This document shows, piece after piece, positions 1 through 7,210 of a stretch of DNA of 46,801 nucleotides (position 1 is the stretch's first letter; every line of letters starts with the position of its first letter). The DNA comes from Planctomycetota bacterium. Lineage in GTDB: Bacteria > Planctomycetota > Phycisphaerae > Phycisphaerales > SM1A02. The DNA lies in NCBI GenBank assembly GCA_003671025.1, contig QWPW01000007.1, forward strand, positions 13,122-59,922. The letters run 5' to 3'. The notes under the pieces were generated by a model. The model saw only the letters and a program-made list of their open reading frames with translations, was not told where the DNA came from and ran no database searches. The position numbers were made by a program, and so were the translations under genes.

Positions 1-163
1 TAAGTAGGATTACCTGCGCGAGGCTCTGCTCCCGACCGCTTGTCGTTCGGTGCGCAACCCCGACCCCTACCCAGGTGGGGGTTTTTCATTTTTACCCTGC
101 GAAAATGCTCGCCGATCGTCGCGTCAACCACGGTGAGATGCACCGCGAACGCGCGCGTCGCGC
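1..163. other. non-coding left edge
   Basis: No convincing coding frame is seen. The stretch holds a terminator-like hairpin near 64-86 and otherwise plain sequence before the 3' end of the first minus-strand gene. Bases 1-60 may be the 3' end of a transcript entering from outside the window; I do not recognise an RNA family in them. Confidence 0.5.
64..86 (+). terminator. rho-independent terminator
   Basis: A short GC-rich hairpin (left arm CCCCTACC at 64-71, right arm GGTGGGGG at 74-81, with one T-G pair) is followed at once by five T residues at 82-86. In practice the inner pair opens to a four-base loop. The T run lies on the plus strand, so it would end a plus-strand transcript that starts left of the window. 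On the minus strand it sits downstream of the first CDS but lacks a T run. Confidence 0.6.
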
Positions 164-1015
164 TCATCCCCACGCGTTGAGCAAGATCGAAAGATCCGCG
201 CCGTTCACCGTGCTGTTGTTGTCGAGGTCGCCGGGGCCCGCTGTTCCCCATGCGTTGAGCAGGACCGAAAGATCCGCGCCATCGACACGACCGTCACCGG
301 TGAGGTCATTGGGATTGACGGGCGGAGCAGGCGTGTACGTCACCGTGAGCAGTGGACGCGCGGAGACGGCGGTGGACTCGCGGCTATCGAAACGCTTCGC
401 GGATTGCATCGTGGTTTCGTTGCCGACGACGCACCAACCGAAATTGGTCGCGCTGTTGTTGAGCCATCCCTGCACGTCGGCGACCATCGCGGGCGTCGTC
501 GTCCATGTGTAGAACGCGATGCCCGAAATATTTTTCGTCGCGCTGGTGACCGTCGAAAACGCTCCGCCCGGCGTCGGCCATGGTTGTCCGGGATAGAAGC
601 GCAGGTTCCATGTCACATCGCCGACGGTTGCATCGGCCCCGCCACCGCCGAACGCGACGCTCGTGCCTTCGCCCCACGACAGCAAGAATTTCTTCAGCGC
701 CACGGGATACGGGCTCGTGAGTCCCGCCGCGGAGCAATACATCTTGAGAGAGACCGCATTGATGGTCGCGCCTGCGGGGATTGACGAGAGGTTGAAGCGA
801 AGCGCGCCGCGACGCAAGTAGCCGCCGCCGTTGACTCCCACACGTCCCGCGAAAAAATATTGCGCCGCGCCGCAGCTGTACTCGCCGGCGGGATCTTCGA
901 TGAGCGTGTTGTCCGCGACTGAGACCAACGCGACTTGATCAGCACTCAATGATGAACTCACTGAGGAACACGCGAGAAGGAATGTTGTCGCGATGGAACG
1001 AAACGTCATACGCAT
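164..1015 (-). CDS. secreted DNRLRE-domain protein with dockerin-like tail
   Basis: A 283-aa exported protein. Residues 1-24 are a signal peptide (hydrophobic core TTFLLAC, likely cleavage after SLSA). Residues about 28-225 look like a DNRLRE-type beta sandwich, judged from the ADNTLIED opening, the RRGALRFNLSSIPAGATI stretch and the KMY strand; this fold is common in surface and fibre proteins of planctomycetes. A short Pro-rich linker leads to residues 237-283, two dockerin-like EF-hand loops (DLTGDGRVDGADL and DLDNNSTVNGADL), each ending LLNAWG. Such tails are calcium-binding in true dockerins; here they more likely serve surface attachment or sorting. The next gene upstream on the same strand has the same tail. 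No strong ribosome site was found; the third residue is also Met. Confidence 0.8.
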   Translation of the reverse strand: MRMTFRSIATTFLLACSSVSSSLSADQVALVSVADNTLIEDPAGEYSCGAAQYFFAGRVGVNGGGYLRRGALRFNLSSIPAGATINAVSLKMYCSAAGLTSPYPVALKKFLLSWGEGTSVAFGGGGADATVGDVTWNLRFYPGQPWPTPGGAFSTVTSATKNISGIAFYTWTTTPAMVADVQGWLNNSATNFGWCVVGNETTMQSAKRFDSRESTAVSARPLLTVTYTPAPPVNPNDLTGDGRVDGADLSVLLNAWGTAGPGDLDNNSTVNGADLSILLNAWG

Positions 1016-1115
1016 GTTTGGAAGGCTCGTGTCGAAGCGCCGTGTTGCCGGCGTGGCGCGAATGAGAGGTTCGAAGTTTACTGATGATCGCTGCGTTTGC
1101 TTTCAGCGCATGCTC

Positions 1116-2963
1116 TCAACCCCAGGCGTTGAGCAAGATCGCAAGATCACTTCCGCCCACGAGCGAGTCGTGGTCGAGATCTGCAGTTCCGTTGGTGCCC
1201 CACTGATTGAGCAGCATCGCAAGATCGGCGCCGTCAACATGTCCGTCGTTGTTGAGGTCCGCTGGTTCCGCCGCGCTTGAGATCGTCACCGTGAGCGTGA
1301 TACTACGCACGACGTTGGTCGCGCCCGCAAGATTCTCATCGCTGGTCTGCACCACTGCGGTTTGCGAATACACGCCCGCAGCGAGTCCCGTGGTGTTGAT
1401 CGAAAAGCGCAGCGTCGCAGGCGTTCCCGCGATGTTGAGCTCCGTCGCATCGACCACTGCAAACGGCGCGGTGAGACCGCTCGCGCTATCGCTGTCGAGT
1501 TTCGCTTGCAATGCGCCGTAGCCAAAGTTGTGCAGCGACACAGGGATTTCGATGACGCCCGTGTTGGCCGCCTGCGTCGACGTCACGGTAGTTGTGGTGA
1601 CGAGACTCTTCGCGCTCCACGATGCGCGCGCATGCGCGAGCACGGTGCCGGTGACGTTGCGCACGATGGTTGGATTCTGCGTGGCTTCGACTGTCGTGGT
1701 CGTCGTTGCGGTTCCGTTCACCACGCCTGCTGCGGCGGTGTTGACCGCGAGATTCACCGTAGTCGCCGATGGCGCGAGTGCTGCAGTAATCGCTTGCGTT
1801 CCCGTCAATCCTGTCGAACCCGTGACCGTCGCCGTCAGCGCATCAACTGCGATCGGGCTCACCACACTGGCTGAGTTGGACACTGCAATCGCCACAGGAA
1901 CAACGGCGCCCACGATGACTGTGCCAAAGGTCGTGGGCGCGGTGACCGTCATGATTGGCGGCACTTGGAAATCGGAAATCACCGGCATGTGATCGCTGGC
2001 GGCGAAGAGCAAATCCGCAATCGCGTTCGAAGTGGCGATGTCACCGGGGTAATACGAATTCGTGCCCGCGTTGATGGCGAGGTTGTAGTGATCGCCGTCG
2101 TTGCCAAACGTGTGACAGCTTCCAACGATGAAGGACAAGCCATCCATATCGCGGAGTTCACTCGTGACGAACTGGAAATCAAATCGATCATCAACGCCGC
2201 CACCGACGAGTGTTCCCGAAACGTCGCGTGGTGATTGCGAATGCTTGATCGCGTTGGCCACGCCCGTCCAGTTGCCCGTGCCGAAGGGATCAATGCACTG
2301 CGCATTGCCCGGCGCAGTCATGGTGGCGTATGCCGCTTCGTCGTTGCCATACAAGTTGTAGTCACCGACGAAGATCACGTTCTGCCCCGCGCCGAGCGCA
2401 TCGGCGTTGGCACGCAGCGCGATGGCACCGGTGTTGCGCGTCGCGGCATCAGCGGAAGTGTTGCTCGCCTTGAGGTGAGACGAGAAGACATAAAACCGCG
2501 CTGCAGTCGAGGTGTATCCGTTGAGCGACAGCAGCCAACGATCGCTGTTGCGCGACGCGCCTGTCGCGATGTCGGCGTGGCCCGAAACAATTTCGGTCAC
2601 CTTGTCGGTGCGGTAGTACATCGCCTGCGCGCCGCTGGCACTGTCTTCGGTGCCTGATGTCGTGAAGGTTCCGCGCGCATAGGGAATGCCGGGATACGCG
2701 GCGAAGACGTGCGTGTCGAGCTCTGCGATATCCGCGTTGCGAATTTCTTGAAACATGAGCACCGTGGGCGCGACTGCGAATGCGCCGACAAAATTCGCAC
2801 CATCATCAAAGGCGATCTCCGCGAGAGTCGCGCGCAACGCCGTGGGGTCGCCCGCAAGTTTCGCGAGGTTGTAATTCACGATGCGCACTTGCGCCGATGC
2901 GGCAGAAGTCACCGCGAGAACGACGGCGCTAAGAGCGAGAACTGTTTTTGTGAGCATCAGCAT
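1116..2963 (-). CDS. secreted endonuclease/exonuclease/phosphatase-fold protein with dockerin-like tail
   Basis: A 615-aa exported protein. The start at 2963 puts a standard signal peptide first (core VLALSAVVLAV, cleavage near ASA-QV). Residues about 26-335 are an EEP-fold domain: opening VRIVNYNLA, the metal-binding Glu in MFQEIRN, VFSSHLKAS, VGDYNLYG and the catalytic SDHMP are all present, so it should be an active phosphodiesterase or nuclease; the substrate is not visible. Residues about 340-560 are Ala/Thr/Val-rich repeats resembling surface beta sandwiches. The last 50 residues are a dockerin-like EF-hand pair (DLNNDGHVDGADL, then DLDHDS...). An extracellular nuclease scavenging phosphate or nucleotides is an inference. 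An upstream in-frame ATG at 2999 would place 12 charged residues before the signal, so I reject it. Confidence 0.85.
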   Translation of the reverse strand: MLMLTKTVLALSAVVLAVTSAASAQVRIVNYNLAKLAGDPTALRATLAEIAFDDGANFVGAFAVAPTVLMFQEIRNADIAELDTHVFAAYPGIPYARGTFTTSGTEDSASGAQAMYYRTDKVTEIVSGHADIATGASRNSDRWLLSLNGYTSTAARFYVFSSHLKASNTSADAATRNTGAIALRANADALGAGQNVIFVGDYNLYGNDEAAYATMTAPGNAQCIDPFGTGNWTGVANAIKHSQSPRDVSGTLVGGGVDDRFDFQFVTSELRDMDGLSFIVGSCHTFGNDGDHYNLAINAGTNSYYPGDIATSNAIADLLFAASDHMPVISDFQVPPIMTVTAPTTFGTVIVGAVVPVAIAVSNSASVVSPIAVDALTATVTGSTGLTGTQAITAALAPSATTVNLAVNTAAAGVVNGTATTTTTVEATQNPTIVRNVTGTVLAHARASWSAKSLVTTTTVTSTQAANTGVIEIPVSLHNFGYGALQAKLDSDSASGLTAPFAVVDATELNIAGTPATLRFSINTTGLAAGVYSQTAVVQTSDENLAGATNVVRSITLTVTISSAAEPADLNNDGHVDGADLAMLLNQWGTNGTADLDHDSLVGGSDLAILLNAWG

Positions 2964-3229
2964 GATTCTTTCGTCGTGAGTCGCGGACCTGGCCTCCACG
3001 CGTGCATCGCCTGGAGAGCGATTCGCACCGCCACCCCTGCTTGTGCCTCTGCGAAGATAGACCCGATTCGTCGCTTTGGAAGCAGAGATCCTGAAATCAC
3101 AGGGAAAGAGCCTGCGCCCCGCAGCGAACCCCCACTTACTCGGTCTCTGTGCTCGCGCACCAACTCTCGCTCGCGCTGAGACCGTTAGGATTCTCGATTC
3201 CCCCGCAACGCGGAATTCAGGAATCTCCT

Positions 3230-5110
3230 ATGCGCAACACGATCACCGCTCTCGCCGTCTCTCTTGCCGCTTTCTGTCTCGCAGCACCCGTCTGCGCACA
3301 ACAAGTCTCTCCCGAGGTCTTCACGCTCGACAACGGCATGAAGTTCTTGCTCCTTCCGCGAACCGATCAACCAAACGCAATTGCCGCGGGTTGGGTGGCC
3401 AAGGTCGGATCGGTCAACGAGCGCCCCGGAATCACGGGAATCAGCCACTTTTTTGAGCACATGATGTTCAAGGGTACGAGCACGATCGGCACCGCCAACC
3501 CAACCGGCGATGCCGCCTATCGCGCGCAGCAGTCCGATCTTCGTTTGCGCATGAACACGATCACGTGGAATGAGCAGTACCGCCGCTACTTCAATGGCGA
3601 GATCAACGACCCATGGAGCGCCGAGAACGACACCGCCGAATTGGCGGCGTTGCGCGCGGAGCTCAAGACCGCGATGGACTCGCAACAGGGACGTCTCGGC
3701 GCCGATCGCGTCGCGGAACTGAAGAAGGCGCTCACCACCGCAACAGGCGAGGCCGCGCAAAAGATCGAAGACGAATTGGCGCTGCTGCAAGCCGAGCAAA
3801 CCCGCGCGTCAACGATCGTCAAGGATGAGTTCGACAAGCTGTACACCGCCGGTGGTGGTTCGCAGATGAATGCGTTCACCTCCAACGACCTCACCTTCTA
3901 CTTCATCAATGTCCCGTCGAATAAATTCGAACTGTGGGCGTGGATGGAATCGGATCGTCTTTCGGACTCGGTGTTTCGTGAGTTTTTCTCTGAGCGCGAT
4001 GTCGTGCACGAAGAGCGCCGACTCCGCACCGAGAGCACGCCGACGGGAATCTTCCAAGAGCAATTCGAAGCGATGTTCTACGCATCGAGCGGTTACTCGT
4101 GGCCAGTGATTGGCTGGACCAGCGACCTCAACAGTTACACGATGGAAGAGGCGATGCGCTACTGGAACGTCTACTACCGCCCCAACAATCTGTGCGGCGT
4201 GGTAGTCGGCGACTTCAATCCCAGCGAAGTCAAAGCCACCATCGTTCGTTACTTCAGTCGTCTTTCTCCCGGCACGCAAGCGGTGCCGCCAGTGGTCACG
4301 CTCGAAGTCGAGCAACTCGCAGAGATGCGCATGAACGCGGAGGGCGACTGCCAACCCGCAGTTGAAGTGCGCTACCACACCGTGCCCTTCATGCATAAGG
4401 ATTCGTATGCGCTCGAGGTGCTCGCGTCGGTGCTCAATGGACGCACGGGACGTTTGTACAAGTCACTCATCGAAGGTGGCGAGATCGCGTCCGATGCCAG
4501 CGCCGCGCAAGACAGTCGTAAGTATGCGGGCTCGTTTGCGTTCAGCGCAGAAATCAAAGGCGATGCGAAACCCGCGCAACTCGAAGCGGCGTGGTACGAG
4601 GAACTGGCAAAGCTGCAAGAAACTGCCGTGCCCGAACTGGAATTGCAGAAGGTCAAGAATCAGTTTGCCGCGGCGAGCTTCCGCAGTCTCAAGAGCAACT
4701 TCTTCTTGATGGTGCAACTCGGTTACGGCGAAGGTCTCGGCGCGTGGGAAGAAATCAACGACGGTCCGCAGAAGATCAAGGCGGTCACTGCGGCCGATGT
4801 GCAACGCGTCGCGAAGACCTATTTCAACGCACAAAATCGCTCGGTCGCGACTTACACGCGCAAAGCTGGTGCAGCGCCCGAAGCTCCTGAAGATCCCGCG
4901 CTCGCTGCAATGCCCGCGCAAGCACAGGCGCAGATGAAGGCGCTCGCGCAAGCGATTGCCAAGGAGACCGACGTCGCGAAGTTGCGTCTGGGCATCACCA
5001 ACTACGAAGCGCAGGCTGACAAGATTCCAGCGCAAATGAAGCCGATGGCGGACTTCCTCCTCTCCAAAATGCGCGCGCGACTTGCGGAACTTGAAGCCGC
5101 TAGCAAATGA
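3230..5110 (+). CDS. M16 zinc metallopeptidase, active-type subunit
   Basis: A 626-aa secreted peptidase of the insulinase/processing-peptidase family (M16). The start at 3230 gives a clean signal peptide (TALAVSLAAFCLA, cleavage near VCA-QQ). The inverted zinc motif HFFEH is at residues 73-77, and the downstream acidic block SERDVVHEERR near residue 255 supplies the third ligand. The Asn-Ala-Phe-Thr-Ser substrate strand precedes it. Between the two motifs there is an insertion of roughly 100 residues relative to typical M16 spacing, rich in Ala, Glu, Lys and Leu and probably a coiled-coil hairpin (about 120-205). The C-terminal half is the second, non-catalytic M16 domain. The following gene encodes the motif-less partner, as in known bacterial M16 heterodimers. 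A periplasmic or cell-surface role is inferred. Confidence 0.9.
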   Translation: MRNTITALAVSLAAFCLAAPVCAQQVSPEVFTLDNGMKFLLLPRTDQPNAIAAGWVAKVGSVNERPGITGISHFFEHMMFKGTSTIGTANPTGDAAYRAQQSDLRLRMNTITWNEQYRRYFNGEINDPWSAENDTAELAALRAELKTAMDSQQGRLGADRVAELKKALTTATGEAAQKIEDELALLQAEQTRASTIVKDEFDKLYTAGGGSQMNAFTSNDLTFYFINVPSNKFELWAWMESDRLSDSVFREFFSERDVVHEERRLRTESTPTGIFQEQFEAMFYASSGYSWPVIGWTSDLNSYTMEEAMRYWNVYYRPNNLCGVVVGDFNPSEVKATIVRYFSRLSPGTQAVPPVVTLEVEQLAEMRMNAEGDCQPAVEVRYHTVPFMHKDSYALEVLASVLNGRTGRLYKSLIEGGEIASDASAAQDSRKYAGSFAFSAEIKGDAKPAQLEAAWYEELAKLQETAVPELELQKVKNQFAAASFRSLKSNFFLMVQLGYGEGLGAWEEINDGPQKIKAVTAADVQRVAKTYFNAQNRSVATYTRKAGAAPEAPEDPALAAMPAQAQAQMKALAQAIAKETDVAKLRLGITNYEAQADKIPAQMKPMADFLLSKMRARLAELEAASK

Positions 5111-5131
5111 TCAGACACGTGATCAGACACG
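5108..5131 (+). repeat. 12-bp direct repeat at the M16 gene junction
   Basis: The unit TGATCAGACACG occurs twice head to tail (5108-5119 and 5120-5131), starting on the stop codon of the first peptidase gene. It leaves an ATG overlapping that stop (5107) in frame with the second peptidase, but the residues it would add are charged and precede a good signal peptide. Confidence 0.85.
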
Positions 5132-5193
5132 AATCACAACCACGAAATGAACGCGTCCACGCGACGCTCCTCGCCACTACGAAACACACTCTT

Positions 5194-6666
5194 ATGACTC
5201 ACCTCATCACCACTCTCTCGCTCACGCTCCTCACGGGACTGTCGAGCGCGCATGCAATCGCGCAGGACATTCCCGCGCGCCCCGAAACCATCGTGTTTCA
5301 ACCACTCGTGTTCAACGCGCCCAAAGCGTCGGACTTTCGTCATGTGCTCTCCAACGGCGTGGTGGTCTTTCTTGCGCCTACGCGTGAGTTGCCCCTCATC
5401 GATCTCACGATGAGTTTCAAGGGCGGCGACTATCTCGAACCTGCGGACAAGGTTGGACTCGCAGGTTTAACTGGCACGATGTTGCGCACCGGCGGCACCG
5501 AAAGTCTCGCGCCGACCGAGCTCGACGAGAAGCTCGACTTTCTTGCCACGCAGATTTCGATTCGCTCGCGCGGCGCGAACACGTCGGCGTCGATCGATTG
5601 CCTCAGTGCAAATTTCGACGAGAGCCTCACGTTGCTCATCGACATGCTTCGTCGCCCACGCTTTGACGCGGGCAAGCAGAAGATCGCCGTCGACGCCGCA
5701 CTCGAATCGATGAAGCAGCGCAACGACGAGGCCGACTCGATTCTCAGCCGCGAGTGGGCGATGCATCTCTACGGCGTCGATCACTTCGAAGCGCGTGAGC
5801 CGACCGAAGCATCAATCCGCGCCATCACCAAAGAAGACATGGTCGCGTTTGCGAGTCGCGTGTTCAATCCCGGCAACACCATCGTCTCGGTGAGCGGCGA
5901 TTTCGACAGCACCGAGATGCTCGCGAAGTTGGAGCGTGCATTTGCGAATTGGCCGCTAGGCACGCGCATGGAAAACCCACCCGCGCCTCCGTCGACGTTT
6001 GCTCCTGGAGTGTTTCACGTCGAGAAGGAAATTCCTCAAGGCAACGTGATCATCGGGACGCGCTCGCTCATGCGCGATGATCCCGATTTCTTCGCGAGTC
6101 TCATGATGAATGAGATTCTCGGCGGCGGCGGATTCACCAGTCGCATCACCAAGACGGTGCGCTCGGATGAAGGTCTCGCCTATTCCGCAGGAAGCAGACT
6201 CAACGCCGGCGTGTATTACCCCGGCGAGTTTCGCGCGGCCTTTCAATCGAAGAACGCCACCGTGCCTTTGGCGATCAAACTCATCGAAAACGAGTTCGCC
6301 AAGATTCGCGCCGAAGATGTGAGCGCCGAAGAACTCGCGGTCGCCAAGAATTCGTTCATCGAAACATTCCCGCGCTCGTTCGAGTCCAAGCCCGCGATGT
6401 TGGGCATCTTTGTCGACGACGAATGGACCGGACGCGACGCCGCCTACTGGCAGAGCTACCGCGACAACATCACCAAGGTCAGCGCGGCAGACATCAAGCG
6501 CGTGGCCAATCGTCTGCTCGATCCCAAGCAGATGGCGATCTTTGTGGTGGGTGACTGGGACACGATCTCGGTGGGCAACGCGCGCGCAACGATGGCCGAG
6601 GTGAACAACGACTCTGCCACGCAACTTCCGCTGCGTGATCCGATGACGATGCAGCCGATGCCCTGA
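5194..6666 (+). CDS. M16 peptidase-like subunit lacking the zinc motif
   Basis: A 490-aa secreted M16 family protein. The start at 5194 begins a signal peptide (MTHLITTLSLTLLTGLSSA, cleavage near IAQ-D). The position of HxxEH in the active partner is here occupied by GLTGTMLRTGG, so both histidines and the glutamate are gone and no zinc can bind as in the family. The remaining M16 fold is well kept, including the C-terminal domain with the GGGGFTSRI loop and the RSDEGLAYS strand. In described bacterial pairs the inactive subunit helps form the substrate chamber. It is 83 bases downstream of the active subunit, so the two are probably co-transcribed. A longer start at 5107 (ATGA overlap) is possible but less likely. 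Confidence 0.88.
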   Translation: MTHLITTLSLTLLTGLSSAHAIAQDIPARPETIVFQPLVFNAPKASDFRHVLSNGVVVFLAPTRELPLIDLTMSFKGGDYLEPADKVGLAGLTGTMLRTGGTESLAPTELDEKLDFLATQISIRSRGANTSASIDCLSANFDESLTLLIDMLRRPRFDAGKQKIAVDAALESMKQRNDEADSILSREWAMHLYGVDHFEAREPTEASIRAITKEDMVAFASRVFNPGNTIVSVSGDFDSTEMLAKLERAFANWPLGTRMENPPAPPSTFAPGVFHVEKEIPQGNVIIGTRSLMRDDPDFFASLMMNEILGGGGFTSRITKTVRSDEGLAYSAGSRLNAGVYYPGEFRAAFQSKNATVPLAIKLIENEFAKIRAEDVSAEELAVAKNSFIETFPRSFESKPAMLGIFVDDEWTGRDAAYWQSYRDNITKVSAADIKRVANRLLDPKQMAIFVVGDWDTISVGNARATMAEVNNDSATQLPLRDPMTMQPMP

Positions 6667-6718
6667 TCACGCCGTGATCGCGCGTTCATCGCGCCAACAT
6701 CTTGCTCGACAAAAACAA

Positions 6719-6744
6719 GGACGCCGCTCGTGAGAGCGGCGTCC
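6719..6744. terminator. strong hairpin terminator between convergent genes
   Basis: A perfect 11-bp stem, GGACGCCGCTC at 6719-6729 and GAGCGGCGTCC at 6734-6744, with a GTGA loop. It is followed on the plus strand by TGCTTTTCC and preceded by CAAAAACAA, which reads as a T run on the minus strand. It could therefore stop both the peptidase operon (+) and the small-protein transcript (-). Confidence 0.8.
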
Positions 6745-6825
6745 TGCTTTTCCATTTCCCATGAGATCCAAAAGGATCTACTCGTATGGCGCGGCACAGA
6801 GTTCGCAGCGGTCGCTGCAAAGGTC

Positions 6826-6987
6826 TTACGCGGCGCGTGGTTCGTCGTTGTTGTTGCAATTCAATTCGGCGCGCAATCGTTCGAAGGAGAAGGTCATCAT
6901 CTCCAACGCGTCGAGCGCATCATCTGCCGTGTGTCGACGCGCACCGATCGGAAGATCGCGAACGCAAGTTGGAAAGGGAAGTGGCAT
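6826..6987 (-). CDS. small hypothetical protein (53 aa)
   Basis: A 53-aa reading frame beginning MPLPFPTCVRDLP and ending NCNNNDEPRAA. I do not recognise a family. It has no signal peptide or membrane segment; residues about 20-43 are predicted helical (ADDALDALEMM, then FSFERLRAEL) and the tail is polar and Asn-rich. The start is decided by an AGGAGG site at 6996-7001, eight bases upstream of the ATG, the best ribosome site seen in the window. An inverted repeat GCGCAT-CA-ATGCGC at 7008-7021 lies just upstream of that site in the leader. A longer frame to 7068 exists but has no such site. The gene is isolated between the peptidase terminator and the coiled-coil gene. Confidence 0.6.
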   Translation of the reverse strand: MPLPFPTCVRDLPIGARRHTADDALDALEMMTFSFERLRAELNCNNNDEPRAA

Positions 6988-6995
6988 CGGATTCT

Positions 6996-7001
6996 CCTCC
7001 T
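6996..7001 (-). promoter_or_regulatory. strong ribosome binding site of the 53-aa gene
   Basis: AGGAGG on the minus strand with an 8-base spacer to the ATG at 6987. It fixes the start of the small gene and argues that this short frame is translated. The adjacent inverted repeat at 7008-7021 could fold in the leader and modulate it; that part is inference. Confidence 0.65.
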
Positions 7002-7210
7002 GTGTGTGCGCATCAATGCGCTTCACGGGAGTTGTTCCGACGAGCCTGAGTCCTGCGAATCCGTGCATGAAATCCCTTTCCGGCCATCGTTCCGTGACGA
7101 CCTGCGTTGCAGATCAATCGTCGCTTGCCTCGAGTGACTTTGCTTCTTGTGCACGATTGTTCGCGAATGCGCCAAATCGGCAAAGAGTGCTCTAACGCGC
7201 CTGATAAAGA

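Noticed and set aside
1116-1330. Cellulosome locus
   Set aside because: Dockerin-like tails occur, but there is no cohesin, scaffoldin or glycoside hydrolase in the window.
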